64,000 nucleotides of DNA. Origin: an uncultured Acetatifactor sp. (GTDB taxonomy: Bacteria > Bacillota > Clostridia > Lachnospirales > Lachnospiraceae). The DNA is taken from the NCBI GenBank assembly GCA_947594835.1, contig CANQEH010000002.1, forward strand, positions 1 through 64,000, read 5' to 3'. Shown here piece after piece: positions 9,342 to 17,940 of this stretch. The position numbers and the translations under genes were made by a program. Each line of letters begins with the position of its first letter. Within the stretch, counting starts at the first letter, position 1. The notes under the pieces were generated by a model. The model searched no databases and had not been told where the DNA came from. It saw nothing but the letters and a program-made list of their open reading frames with translations.

Positions 9342-10086
9342 CCTGCTGCCCTCCCAGTTTTTGCTCCAGAAGCACGGCCCGGCCCGCCAGACTTAAGTCT
9401 TTCATGCCCGCTGCCTCCTCCGGCGTGAAGGCGCAGTAAGAGACGAGAAACTGCTCCACGTTGACCTCCATCTGTCCCAGCGCCTGGGCCACCAGCGGAT
9501 CTTCTGTTTCCTGTGTAAAAGCATACGGTTCATAAGCCAGAGACTGGTAAAAATAGTCAAAGGCATCGCCCAGCCACTTCTGCCGGACAGCCTCAGAGGC
9601 ATCCCACAGGAACACATCCTCCTCCAGTTGGTTCATCAGCTGGACATAAGCGCTGCTGGCCCGGATGGCCCGCCCGTATTTTGCTGCATAAGCCCCCTCA
9701 TAGCTTGTGATATAGTTGGCCTGGCAAAAAGCGTCAAAGGCCTGGAAATTCCCCTCCTCCAGATACCCGTCCAAAAGCTGGGCGTTTGCCTCGTAAGCGC
9801 GATCCGCCTTCCGCTGGGAAAGGCTCCTTTGAATGGAAAATACATTGTCCGCCAGCCAGAAAAGCCCTGTGCTCAAGAGAACCAGCACCGCCAGAAAGAT
9901 CAGCCGCACAAGTACCTGGTTGTGGAGATCAGTCTTTTCGTAGACCCGTCTTTTGGTACTTTCAAATTCTCCCTGATACCTGCGCATATCTGCCAGATGC
10001 TTCTGCGCGTGTTTGTTGGGCTGCCCGCAGTGGGGACATACCTCGTCCTCCAGAGACAGTGGGCTGCCGCAGTACTCACATTGCAT
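9331..10086 (-). CDS. Zinc-ribbon membrane protein, unknown
   Basis: The protein has 251 residues. The N-terminus is a zinc ribbon with two CxxC knuckles (CEYC at 3-6 and CPHCG near 18-22). A charged segment follows, then a transmembrane helix at about 65-85 and a helical C-terminal domain that may resemble TPR-like repeats. The ATG at 10086 is chosen because AGGAGG sits 11 bases upstream; an in-frame GTG at 10098 lies almost on top of that ribosome binding site. It is followed with overlap by another small membrane protein and preceded by a similar zinc-ribbon protein. The cytoplasmic ribbon could bind protein or nucleic acid; the function is unknown. Confidence 0.8.
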   Translation of the reverse strand: MQCEYCGSPLSLEDEVCPHCGQPNKHAQKHLADMRRYQGEFESTKRRVYEKTDLHNQVLVRLIFLAVLVLLSTGLFWLADNVFSIQRSLSQRKADRAYEANAQLLDGYLEEGNFQAFDAFCQANYITSYEGAYAAKYGRAIRASSAYVQLMNQLEEDVFLWDASEAVRQKWLGDAFDYFYQSLAYEPYAFTQETEDPLVAQALGQMEVNVEQFLVSYCAFTPEEAAGMKDLSLAGRAVLLEQKLGGQQDER

Positions 10087-10106
10087 GGATATTGGCACCT
10101 CCTTTT

Positions 10107-10898
10107 TTATTCTTCCCGCTCTAACCAGTCCGTCACATACTCATCGCAGCGCTCCCAGGGAACCCTGTAATAATTTCCCCTGGCAAGCGAAAGGAACTCC
10201 TGATATTGCTGCTCTGTCAATCCCCAGCTGTCCTTTAAATCCTGCCTGGCTTTTTCTATGTAGGGCGACAGCGCCTCCATCTCCCGTTCTGTATAGACGG
10301 TCAGATTCTCCTTTTTACGTTCCGTCTGAAAGGCTTCTGCGCAGACCAGATACCATTCCTCGTAAAACAGATCCACGCTGTCGTAGGAAGAAAGGCTTCC
10401 CTCCGACCGTTCTTCCAGGCGCTTTTCCATGTTCACCGCCAGGGAATAGACCTCGTAAAAATCGTAATGCTCCCAGTTGTACAGGCTGTTTTCCTCCTGC
10501 TCCAACAGCGAGTCCGCCGCCTTTGCCATCTCGTCGTAGCTGCCGCTCTCATACAGCCCATCTAACGCCGGAAAGTTCTCCTGTTCCCAAAGATAGCGGC
10601 TCTTGTGATCTTCTCCCGAAGGGCGGTTCTGGTACCATATCCAGCCCACAGACGCCGCAGCCAGCACAAATACAGGCACAAGCAGCTTCCAGAACTTCCT
10701 TCCCTGCTTCTGGAAGGTCTCCTTTAACTCCTGCGCCGGAGCGTCGTCTAAGTCTTCCAGCTCCTCCCGCACTCCTTCCAGGGTCTTAAAATATTCCTTC
10801 TCGGCCCCGCTTATGTTGATGGAACCGCAATAGGGACATTTTGCCAGTCCGTCGTCAAACGATGCGCCGCAGGAGGCGCAGATCATCTGTTTTCCCAT
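10107..10898 (-). CDS. Zinc-ribbon membrane protein, paralogous layout
   Basis: The protein has 263 residues and the same plan as its neighbour: an N-terminal zinc ribbon (CASCG at 7-11 and CPYCG at 21-25), an acidic linker, a transmembrane helix near 71-89 and a soluble helical C-terminal domain of about 170 residues rich in Tyr, Glu and Trp. AAGGAG precedes the ATG. No known family is recognised beyond the zinc-ribbon type. The similar layout of the two adjacent genes suggests an old duplication, though the C-terminal parts share little obvious identity. Confidence 0.8.
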   Translation of the reverse strand: MGKQMICASCGASFDDGLAKCPYCGSINISGAEKEYFKTLEGVREELEDLDDAPAQELKETFQKQGRKFWKLLVPVFVLAAASVGWIWYQNRPSGEDHKSRYLWEQENFPALDGLYESGSYDEMAKAADSLLEQEENSLYNWEHYDFYEVYSLAVNMEKRLEERSEGSLSSYDSVDLFYEEWYLVCAEAFQTERKKENLTVYTEREMEALSPYIEKARQDLKDSWGLTEQQYQEFLSLARGNYYRVPWERCDEYVTDWLEREE

Positions 10899-10947
10899 CG
10901 GGCATTCTCCTTACATTTTTCTGACACTCCCCCTTTGGGGAACGCCG

Positions 10948-11598
10948 CTATCTCAGCTTCCCGAGCTTTGCCAGGTTAGCCATGACAATCAGCCGCATCG
11001 ATTTTTTCAGCGGCTTCTCCGGATCGATGTTGGCGCTGACCTGGCCGTCTTCTATGACGGCTACGATGTTGATGGAATATTTTTTCCGCAGATTCAGCTC
11101 AATCAGGTTTTTCCCCTCCCACTCCGGCCTGACTTCCAGCTCGATCATGGACACGTCCTTGGAGAGTTCGATGATGTCCACGAACCCGGAGCTCAAAAGG
11201 TTTTTGGCCAGCCGGATGCCTGACTCCGATTCCGGCAGGACGACCCTGTCCGCCCCCACCTTACTCAGAATCTTACAGTTCATCTCGCTTGCGCACTTTG
11301 CAATCACGGTCTTTACCCCGATCTCCTTGCAGAGCATGGCCGCCATGACGCTTGCCTCCAGATTCGTCGCCATGGCGATGACGGCCACGTCCACATTGGC
11401 GATGCCAAGGCGCTTTAGAACCTCTATATCGGTGACGTCGGCGCATTTACAGTAGGGGATCTCCCCCGCCGCGCTGTTTACAATCTCCTCGTCCATGTCC
11501 ACGGCGATCACTTCCGCGCCGTTTGAGACAAGCTCCTTCGCCACTGCTTTCCCGTATCTGCCAAGCCCGAATACGGCATAGGATCGATGGGTACCCAT
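10948..11598 (-). CDS. ktrA: Potassium uptake regulatory subunit, KtrA/TrkA type
   Basis: The protein has 216 residues: an RCK_N Rossmann domain (GLGRYG at 11-16, acidic D34 at the end of the second strand for the nucleotide ribose) and an RCK_C domain (about 135-216). These cytoplasmic proteins form an octameric ring that gates the KtrB/TrkH channel in response to ATP/ADP or NAD(H), and often c-di-AMP. It lies 38 bp downstream of the membrane subunit gene. The start at 11598 follows GGGAGATC; an upstream in-frame extension has no family similarity. Length and single RCK unit fit KtrA rather than the double-length TrkA. Confidence 0.93.
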   Translation of the reverse strand: MGTHRSYAVFGLGRYGKAVAKELVSNGAEVIAVDMDEEIVNSAAGEIPYCKCADVTDIEVLKRLGIANVDVAVIAMATNLEASVMAAMLCKEIGVKTVIAKCASEMNCKILSKVGADRVVLPESESGIRLAKNLLSSGFVDIIELSKDVSMIELEVRPEWEGKNLIELNLRKKYSINIVAVIEDGQVSANIDPEKPLKKSMRLIVMANLAKLGKLR

Positions 11599-11636
11599 AA
11601 ACTGATCTCCCTTCCTTTTCTCCCTGCGGCTGGCTG

Positions 11637-12998
11637 TCAGCCCACGCTGATCTCCTCCGTCGGGTTTTTGATGATGCTGCTCTGCGTTTTTTTTGCGTGA
11701 AATGCGATGACCAGAGAAATAGGGCCTACTCTGCCCAGGTACATCGTGACGATGAGGATGAGCTTTCCCCATGCGCCCAGCGTCGGGGTAAGATTTCTGG
11801 TCAGTCCCACCGTTGCCGTGGCGCTGACCGTCTCAAAGGCCACATCCAGGGCCTGCGCGTCCGTCGCGGCAGCTAAGAGCACAGTGGAGACAAACAGGAT
11901 GAGAAACGACATACTCACCACCGCCACCGCTTTGCCCACCGCCTGTCTGGATATGGTTCTGTGGAAAAGCGACGCATCCTCCCTGTTTTTTATGGTGGCA
12001 AAGGCGGACACAAAGAGCACCGCCGCCGTCACCGTCTTGACCCCGCCTGCCGTCCCCACCGGGGAGCCCCCGATAAACATGAGAAGCAGCGCCACAAACG
12101 CCGACCCGTTGGTAAAATTCTCCTGGGGGATCGTTGCAAAGCCCGCCGTCCTTGTGGTCACGGACTCAAACAGGCACGCCAGAACCTTATCCGGCAGCGA
12201 AAACCCCTGTATGGTCAGCGGGTTGTCATACTCCAGGACAAAGAAGGCGGCCGTCCCCGCCAGAATGAGAAAAAGCGTCATGGAAAGGGCAATCTTGCTG
12301 TGGAGCGTCAGGCTTTTCCAAAAGCGGAGCTTTTGCCGCCGTATGTCCCGAAACACCCTCACCACATCCCACCACACAATATAGCCCATGCCGCCCAGCA
12401 CGATCAGAAGGCAGGTCGCTATGTTGATCACGGGGTTGTGGACATATCTGCACAGGCTGTCCTGGGCGATGATGTCCATGCCCGCGTTGCAGAAGGCGGA
12501 CACCGCGTGAAAGACCGATATCCAGATCCCCTTTGGGCCGTACTCCGGCACAAAGACTGTCATGCAGACAAGCGCACCGGCCCCTTCCACCACAAGAGTG
12601 CCGGCAAACACTTTCTTTAAGAATCTCACGATGCCCGACAGCGTGTTTAAGTTAAAGGCGTCCTGCAGGAGAATCCTGCTGCCGATGCCGATCCTTCTGT
12701 GCAGACCGATCAGAATGCCGGACAAGACCGTGATGACGCCCAGCCCGCCGATCTGTATGAGAGCCAGGATCACAGCCTGCCCGAAGACGCTCCAGGCCGA
12801 CACCGTCGGCACGCTGACAAGCCCCGTCACGCATATGGAAGTCGTGGCGGTAAACAAAGCGTCGAGATAGGGGACTGCTTTTCCCCCTGCGGCGCTGACC
12901 GGGAGGGCCAGCAGCACGCTCCCTGCAAAGATTGCAGCCAGAAAACTGAGCAGTATGGTCTGGGTAGTGGACAATGTGATCTTCCGTTTCTTTTTCAT
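11637..12998 (-). CDS. ktrB: Potassium uptake channel subunit, KtrB/TrkH type
   Basis: The protein has 453 residues and is highly hydrophobic, with about ten membrane segments arranged as the four M1-P-M2 repeats of the TrkH/KtrB superfamily. Selectivity-loop glycines are visible in repeats such as TTSICVTGLVSV, SAFCNAGMD, TRTAGFATI and SATATVGLT. With the adjacent RCK protein it should form a Na+- or H+-dependent K+ uptake system. The ATG at 12998 follows GAAGGGA; a longer open frame would run backwards into the tmRNA gene and is rejected. It is just downstream of the tmRNA terminator. No c-di-AMP riboswitch fits into the 35-bp gap after that terminator. Confidence 0.94.
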   Translation of the reverse strand: MKKKRKITLSTTQTILLSFLAAIFAGSVLLALPVSAAGGKAVPYLDALFTATTSICVTGLVSVPTVSAWSVFGQAVILALIQIGGLGVITVLSGILIGLHRRIGIGSRILLQDAFNLNTLSGIVRFLKKVFAGTLVVEGAGALVCMTVFVPEYGPKGIWISVFHAVSAFCNAGMDIIAQDSLCRYVHNPVINIATCLLIVLGGMGYIVWWDVVRVFRDIRRQKLRFWKSLTLHSKIALSMTLFLILAGTAAFFVLEYDNPLTIQGFSLPDKVLACLFESVTTRTAGFATIPQENFTNGSAFVALLLMFIGGSPVGTAGGVKTVTAAVLFVSAFATIKNREDASLFHRTISRQAVGKAVAVVSMSFLILFVSTVLLAAATDAQALDVAFETVSATATVGLTRNLTPTLGAWGKLILIVTMYLGRVGPISLVIAFHAKKTQSSIIKNPTEEISVG

Positions 12999-13030
12999 GC
13001 CGCATATCCCTTCGTCTATCCTTTTAACAC

Positions 13031-13065
13031 AAAATCCGAACACGGCCTCCTGCCAGTGTTCGGAT
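13031..13065 (-). terminator. Terminator of the tmRNA gene
   Basis: A 10-bp perfect stem (ATCCGAACAC at 13034-13043 with GTGTTCGGAT at 13056-13065) is followed on the minus strand by TTTTGTG. It lies 17 bp after the tmRNA 3' end. Confidence 0.85.
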
Positions 13066-13081
13066 CTGCGCCATGAAGAAA

Positions 13082-13462
13082 TGGAGTAGAGGGGAGTCGA
13101 ACCCCTGTCCAAAAGCCCATTCCCTGTCCTTCTACTATCATAGTCCGTTTTTCCGGCCGGCCTGACCCGGCCCGTTCCCTCGCCGGGCAGAAAAAGGACA
13201 ATCTGCCCGGTCCGGTAGCTTCATGATACGCCCGCACGGGCAAAGCTTACCGTGCGTCGTTTCTCACAGAGTCGATGCCCGGTTTCCGGAGTGTGAGTGC
13301 CCCGGAGCGGACAAGCCGCTGAAAGCGGCGTCACCGACAGCGGTTAGGCTGCCAGTGCGTACTGAGTATTGTTATCAGCGTTTCGTTTAATTGTGCCATT
13401 TCACGCATGGCTGCGGATAGCTTCTCCAGCTGCAAGACCCCTGTCGAAACCTTTACTACCCC
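13082..13462 (-). ncRNA. ssrA: Transfer-messenger RNA (tmRNA)
   Basis: This is a one-piece tmRNA of about 381 nt. The 5' end GGGGTAG pairs with 3' CTACTCC to make the acceptor stem (one G-U). The tRNA-like T arm AGGGGTTCGACTCCCCT is intact and the discriminator A is at 13082. CCA is not encoded. The resume codon and tag frame lie at 13344-13379 on the minus strand and read ADNNTQYALAA followed by TAA, a standard proteolysis tag ending in ALAA. GC-rich pseudoknot stems follow the tag. It rescues ribosomes stalled on broken mRNAs together with SmpB, encoded at 18106-18576. The two genes are separated by about 4.6 kb of unrelated genes here. Confidence 0.97.
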
Positions 13463-13475
13463 GGATGTTTCCTTT

Positions 13476-13504
13476 AGTATAGCGAACCCTGCCTCTTTTG
13501 TCAA
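13476..13504 (-). promoter_or_regulatory. tmRNA promoter
   Basis: On the minus strand TTGACA (13499-13504) and TATACT (13476-13481) have a 17-bp spacer. Initiation a few bases before the mature 5' end at 13462 fits well. The -35 lies only 5 bp from the stop of the LRR gene. Confidence 0.88.
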
Positions 13505-13509
13505 GCGGC

Positions 13510-14397
13510 CTAGAGCGAAAGCAGATCTGCAAAAAAATCCTGCCTTGCGCCCTTCTCTTCCATGCAGCGCAGAAAGTACGCCTTCATCTCCGGGTGCTCC
13601 TCCCCGATATCGGATAAAATCCCGTCCAGGTTTTCCTCCCCCACGCAGCCCATCTCAGTAAACAGGCTGTAATATTCCCGATGTTCCCCGTGCTCCTCCA
13701 GGATCACCTGCCAGGTCTCCTCGCTCTCCCCGCCCTTGGTGTGGGCCAGCAGATAATCCTTCAGCTCCTTCTCAAGCTCCGGCAGCAGCCCCTGGGAATA
13801 CAGACAGCGCAGCAGGGCAAGCCTTACCTTCTGTTTCCGCCTGCGGTTCACATAGGCCCCCATATCCGTGCTCCCGTAGTCTTCCTCGCCGCACAGCACC
13901 TGGCGGGAATATCCCTCCTGATCCGGCGCATTCAGGATGGAGGCCAGCCGGGCGTCCCATTTTTTCAGCCATTCCGGGCTTCCGGCCTCCATCGGATCCA
14001 GCAGATAATAGGCGTCCATCTCCCGCACCGCAGCCGCCAGGAGCGGATCCGAAAAGGACTCCTCCCCGCCGGATATCCGCCCCAGGCTCTTACAGTCCAG
14101 AAACACCGCCTTGCCGAACCGGATCGGGCGGCGGGGCAATATCACCCTCTCCAGGGCGCTGCAGCTCGCAAAGGCCCAGTCCCCAATCTCTTCCACCGTG
14201 TCCGGCAGCTGTATCGATTTCAGGTGCTTGCAGCTTAAAAACCCCTTCTTCCCGATCTGCGTCACCGGGCGTCCCTCCACGGACTCCGGGATTTCTATCC
14301 TTGCAGCCCTTCCCTGGCAGCGGCAGAGCGCTGCCCCGCCCTCCGTCACCGCAAAATACAGCGCGCCGTCCGAAAGCTCCAGCTTCCTCTCCTGCAT
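13510..14397 (-). CDS. Leucine-rich-repeat (BspA-like) protein
   Basis: The protein has 295 residues. Residues about 30-115 contain three to four BspA-type LRR_5 repeats (for example IGKKGFLSCKHLKSIQLP and IGDWAFASCSALERVILP). The remaining ~180 residues are helical and of unknown family. There is no signal peptide or membrane helix, so it is probably cytoplasmic, unlike secreted BspA proteins. It follows the AAA ATPase and VWA genes at 67 bp and is likely transcribed with them. LRR units usually mediate protein contacts, so it may be an adaptor for that pair; this is inference. Confidence 0.8.
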   Translation of the reverse strand: MQERKLELSDGALYFAVTEGGAALCRCQGRAARIEIPESVEGRPVTQIGKKGFLSCKHLKSIQLPDTVEEIGDWAFASCSALERVILPRRPIRFGKAVFLDCKSLGRISGGEESFSDPLLAAAVREMDAYYLLDPMEAGSPEWLKKWDARLASILNAPDQEGYSRQVLCGEEDYGSTDMGAYVNRRRKQKVRLALLRCLYSQGLLPELEKELKDYLLAHTKGGESEETWQVILEEHGEHREYYSLFTEMGCVGEENLDGILSDIGEEHPEMKAYFLRCMEEKGARQDFFADLLSL

Positions 14398-14464
14398 CTT
14401 CTGACTCCCCGGGCGGTCAAACGCCCATCCCTTCCTGTCTTTTACAGGGCCCTTCGTCCCCGCC

Positions 14465-15985
14465 TCATCCCTCCAGATCCAGCTTGTCGATCTGTGCCAG
14501 GATCCCGTCGCTTCGCTCGCTCAGCATCAGCTCCTGGTTGTGCTTTTGATACTCCGGGCAGCCAAAGGCCGCGATAAACCGTGCGCTGGCATCCCGCACG
14601 GTCAGCTCTGTCACCAGGATCAGCAGCTCGTTGCCGCCCGCGAAGGCTTCCTCCACGAAGGCAAAGAGGGCTGAGAGCTCTGCCTGTATCCTCACGGTTT
14701 CCTTTCTCAGCTTCTCCACCCTGCCGCTGAAGCGCTGTTTTAACTGCTGGTACGCCTGCTCTGCGTCTGCGGCCTCTCCCGTGTAAAGCTCCCTGCGGCT
14801 TTCCTCCAGAAAGCGTATCACGCTGCGGTGCTTTTTATAGTCCCCGTCTGACAGGGAATTGGCGCTTTTTAAGCTCTGCAGAAGCCTCTTTCGCCCTTCC
14901 GCCTGCTTCTCCAAAAGCTCTGACAGTTCCTCCTTGGAACCGCCTGACGCTTTCTCCCCTGCCGTGCGCAGCAGTTTCTTCAGATCCGACAGGTAATCCG
15001 CCCGCTCCATGGCCTCCCCCATGTCTGCCTGCACCCTGTCCATCAGCATCCCAAGCAGGGAGAGCCGCTCGTCAAAAGCCGCTTCCCTGGCCCTGGCGAT
15101 GGCCTGGGCCGACGCCCTGCCCTCCAGGATATCGGAGATGGAGTAGTCCTTCTTGTATTTGTTGTACAAGTCATAGTAGGCGGTAAATTCCTTCGTCACC
15201 TTCTCATTCCGCAGATACTGCCCCACAAGGCTTTCCTCCACGGGAAGCTGTTCCTCCTCGTACAGATACAAGATCTCCGAGAGATCCTCCCAGCCTCTGG
15301 CGGTCACATAGCTGCGCCCCTTCCCTGTCATCTCCATACAGTAAAAGTGTTCCTTTTTTAAGTCGAGATAATTCAAAACCGCGCCGTGGAGATGCTTTGC
15401 CCCGGCGTATTCCTTCCACACAGCGTAATCCGGCTCCACCTCCAGAACCTTTAAGCGATCCAGGGTCACCACGTCAAACTCCCGCACGGAACGGTTGTAT
15501 TCCGGCGGGTTGCCTGCGGTGACAATCACCCACCCCTCCGGCACCCTGTGGCGGCCAAACACCTTGTACTGCAGAAACTGCAGCATAGAGGGGGCCAGCG
15601 TCTCCGACACACAGTTGATCTCGTCTAAAAACAGGATCCCCTCCCGTATGCCGCTCTGCTCCATGGTGTCATAGACGGAGGCAATGATCTCGCTCATCGT
15701 GTACTCCGATACCTGGCAGGGCGTCCCGCCGTAGGTTTTTTCCGTGATAAAAGGCAGCCCCAGCGCCGACTGCCTGGTGTGGTGCGTCATGGAATAGGCC
15801 ACCAGGGCGATCCCCATCTCCTGGGCAATCTGCTCCATCACCGCGGTCTTGCCGATCCCCGGCGCCCCCAGAAGGAAGATCGGGCGCTGCCGCACCACCG
15901 ACACCTTATAGTCCCCAAATTCATCCTTTTTCAGATATAAATTCACAGAATTTTTTATGTATTCTTTTGCCTGCCTGATATTCAT
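14465..15985 (-). CDS. MoxR-like AAA+ ATPase
   Basis: The protein has 506 residues. The AAA+ module is N-terminal: Walker A GAPGIGKT at 40-47, Walker B ILFLDEIN at 117-124 and a sensor-1 region around VTAGNPPEYN (155-164). The C-terminal half is long and helical (coiled-coil prone, about 300-450) and is not a standard MoxR lid. The ATG overlaps the stop of the VWA-like gene by ATGA. MoxR ATPases paired with VWA proteins usually act as chaperones that insert metals or cofactors or remodel protein complexes. The substrate here is unknown. Confidence 0.88.
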   Translation of the reverse strand: MNIRQAKEYIKNSVNLYLKKDEFGDYKVSVVRQRPIFLLGAPGIGKTAVMEQIAQEMGIALVAYSMTHHTRQSALGLPFITEKTYGGTPCQVSEYTMSEIIASVYDTMEQSGIREGILFLDEINCVSETLAPSMLQFLQYKVFGRHRVPEGWVIVTAGNPPEYNRSVREFDVVTLDRLKVLEVEPDYAVWKEYAGAKHLHGAVLNYLDLKKEHFYCMEMTGKGRSYVTARGWEDLSEILYLYEEEQLPVEESLVGQYLRNEKVTKEFTAYYDLYNKYKKDYSISDILEGRASAQAIARAREAAFDERLSLLGMLMDRVQADMGEAMERADYLSDLKKLLRTAGEKASGGSKEELSELLEKQAEGRKRLLQSLKSANSLSDGDYKKHRSVIRFLEESRRELYTGEAADAEQAYQQLKQRFSGRVEKLRKETVRIQAELSALFAFVEEAFAGGNELLILVTELTVRDASARFIAAFGCPEYQKHNQELMLSERSDGILAQIDKLDLEG

Positions 15986-17283
15986 GCGCCCTCTCCTGTC
16001 TCCTGCATCAGCCCCTCGCTCTCCAGCACCACCTTGATGCTCCAGGACGGCGTGGGGGCCCGGTTTTCATCCTCGTCCAAAAATGCAAAGATCACCTGAT
16101 AGTCCGGCATCTTCTCCGGGTATACGCCATAGCCGTCCGTAAAGTAGATCAGCCCTTTCAGATCCTCAAACTCGCCCTGGCGCACCAGCTCTTCCACATA
16201 GTCAAACGCCGGCCTGAAATCCGTGGCTCCAAAGCCCTGGAGACGCCCGGTTCTCAAAAACGCCTCAAACTCCTCGTCCCCCGTGACCTTGATATCGCTC
16301 CGCACCTGATTGTCGCACTGGATGATATGTATATTCACCCGGCTGAAAAAATTTTCACTGCTCTTTAAAAGAGAGTATGTTTTTCTCAGAAAAGCCTTCA
16401 CCAGAGGGCCCCGGCACGACGCGGAGGTGTCGATCACAATGACAAACTCCCGCACCTTCGTCTCCTCCCGGTATTCCAGCGGCTCGATCAGGGGAAGGTT
16501 CCCGTAGTGCGCCAGGCCGTAGGTGTAATAAATCTGGTCGAACTCCTCGTCGTTTACCCGGATGTTCTCTCCCATGACGGTAAAGCGCCTTAAGATCTGG
16601 CTGTAATCATACCGGTCCCTGGTGGCCTCCTCCAGATTTTTCTGCAGGCTCTCCGCCCCGGCTCCCGCCCTGGTAAACGCCTTGAGCTCTGCCTTGATGC
16701 GCTCGCTGATCTTGCGGAACTGCTCTGCCGTGACCTCCAGCTGCTCCCCCTGGGCCCAGAAGGAGTGTACGTCCTTTGCAAACAGCCGCTCCAGCTCTTT
16801 TTTCTCTCTGTCGGTGGGCGGTGTGTGGGAGAAATAGCGATAGATGCGCTCCGCTGTCAAAGGCCCGATATCCTGCCGCAGCACTTTGAGCTTTTCCGCG
16901 GCCTCTGCGTCCCTCTCTAACGCCGCCGTCTCCACCTTCAGATCCAGAATCACGTTCTCCACGGCGATGTCCGCCGCCAGATCCCACCGTTTCGGATCCA
17001 GCTTGTCGTATTGGAAGCTGTGGGAAAAGACGCCGTGCAGGAGCATATGCAGGTACAGCCTGGGAAGAAGCGCCCTCTCCTGCCTGTAACATTTCAGCAC
17101 ATAGACAGGATCGTAAAAAAGGGACGCCCCGTCCGTGCCCATACAGCCCAGCCCGGCCCGCTCTGCCGGCCTGATCTGGGCCAGCGCCCCATCCAGAAAG
17201 CGCAGCTTCAAAAGCAGCTGATCCCGGGCCAGAGCCAGAGCCTGCGCCGCCAGGGCTGAGATTTTCTGTCTGTCATCCGCCAT
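15982..17283 (-). CDS. VWA-like domain protein (DUF2201/metallopeptidase-like type)
   Basis: The protein has 433 residues. The N-terminal ~200 residues resemble the putative metallopeptidase-like region of DUF2201 proteins. At the helix where zinc peptidases carry HExxH this protein has HMLLH (79-83), so the catalytic glutamate is absent and it may be a pseudoenzyme. The C-terminal ~150 residues are a VWA-like fold with the MIDAS start DTSAS and a later TDG. The ATG at 17283 follows GAGGAG; a start seven codons earlier lacks one. It overlaps the AAA+ ATPase gene, its likely partner. There is no signal peptide, so it is cytoplasmic. Confidence 0.85.
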   Translation of the reverse strand: MADDRQKISALAAQALALARDQLLLKLRFLDGALAQIRPAERAGLGCMGTDGASLFYDPVYVLKCYRQERALLPRLYLHMLLHGVFSHSFQYDKLDPKRWDLAADIAVENVILDLKVETAALERDAEAAEKLKVLRQDIGPLTAERIYRYFSHTPPTDREKKELERLFAKDVHSFWAQGEQLEVTAEQFRKISERIKAELKAFTRAGAGAESLQKNLEEATRDRYDYSQILRRFTVMGENIRVNDEEFDQIYYTYGLAHYGNLPLIEPLEYREETKVREFVIVIDTSASCRGPLVKAFLRKTYSLLKSSENFFSRVNIHIIQCDNQVRSDIKVTGDEEFEAFLRTGRLQGFGATDFRPAFDYVEELVRQGEFEDLKGLIYFTDGYGVYPEKMPDYQVIFAFLDEDENRAPTPSWSIKVVLESEGLMQETGEGA

Positions 17284-17370
17284 ATCCACTCCTCTTGCGC
17301 ACATCGGCGCACCTTGTCTGCCTCCGCGCCGTTTTCTCCAGGCGAAGGGGCCCGTCAGGCTCCGTTTTTT

Positions 17371-17399
17371 AATATATCAAATCCCGCTTCTGCTTTCAA
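17371..17399 (-). promoter_or_regulatory. Promoter of the VWA/AAA+/LRR operon
   Basis: On the minus strand TTGAAA (17394-17399), a 17-bp spacer ending in TGA and TATATT (17371-17376) form a good promoter, about 90 bp before the VWA-like gene. Confidence 0.75.
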
Positions 17400-17414
17400 C
17401 TGCTTTTTCCTGCC

Positions 17415-17439
17415 GAGAGCGATAGGTGAGAGCGATAGG
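17415..17439. repeat. Tandem 12-mer between divergent promoters
   Basis: GAGAGCGATAGG occurs twice (17415-17426 and 17428-17439) with one base between. It lies between the -35 boxes of the divergent VWA and acetyltransferase promoters. It could be a regulator site, but only the repeat itself is seen. Confidence 0.6.
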
Positions 17440-17461
17440 CCCATACAGGCCCCGCCCTTTC

Positions 17462-17490
17462 TTGACAGGAAGGGGGAAAAACGGTATCCT
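17462..17490 (+). promoter_or_regulatory. Promoter of the acetyltransferase gene
   Basis: TTGACA (17462-17467) and TATCCT (17485-17490) are separated by 17 bp, about 30 bp before the start codon. Confidence 0.8.
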
Positions 17491-17520
17491 ATGGATAATA
17501 TCACATTCTGGAGGTTTATG

Positions 17521-17940
17521 ATGATCCGCTTGGAACCCATCGATCCTGGAAACTGGAGGCTGGGATTAAAGGTTTCCCCTTCCCAGGAGTCCTTTGTGTC
17601 CGACAGCATGAGGCTGTTGGCAAGAGCTTACGCTTACCGCGAAAGCAGAAGCAGAGCCTATGTCATTTACGACAACGACACCCCCGTTGGGATGGCTCTG
17701 TATTACGACTGTGAGGAGCTGTCCGCCTACGATTTCAGCCAGCTGTTTATCGACGCAAGATACCAGGGCCGCGGGTTTGGCCTGGAAGCCTCCCGGCAGA
17801 TCCTGAAAGAGATGGAACAGGACGGAAAATATGATAAGGCCGTTCTCTGCTACATCGATGGAAACGATGCGGCGAAAAACCTGTACGAAACGCTGGGCTT
17901 TCGCCTGACCGGAGAAAGGGATGAGGAGGAGATAGCGTGA
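17521..17940 (+). CDS. GNAT-family N-acetyltransferase (altered C-terminus)
   Basis: The protein has 139 residues. GNAT motif A with the acetyl-CoA-binding loop is YQGRGFGLEA (81-90), and motif B fits NDAAKNLYETLGF (115-127). The substrate is unknown. The ATG at 17521 is six bases after GGAGG; an adjacent ATG at 17518 is nearly as good, while an upstream in-frame extension would cross the promoter. The last codons read DEEEIA then TGA. The same GAGGAGGAGAT recurs at 18056-18066, where the original frame would continue for several codons to a TGA at 18089. The present stop therefore seems to have been created by an inserted repeat element; see that entry. Confidence 0.88.
   Translation: MIRLEPIDPGNWRLGLKVSPSQESFVSDSMRLLARAYAYRESRSRAYVIYDNDTPVGMALYYDCEELSAYDFSQLFIDARYQGRGFGLEASRQILKEMEQDGKYDKAVLCYIDGNDAAKNLYETLGFRLTGERDEEEIA

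Noticed and set aside
12999..13112. N-terminal extension of the KtrB frame
   Set aside because: It would read through the tmRNA terminator and into the tmRNA 3' end; the ATG at 12998 has a ribosome binding site and fits the family.
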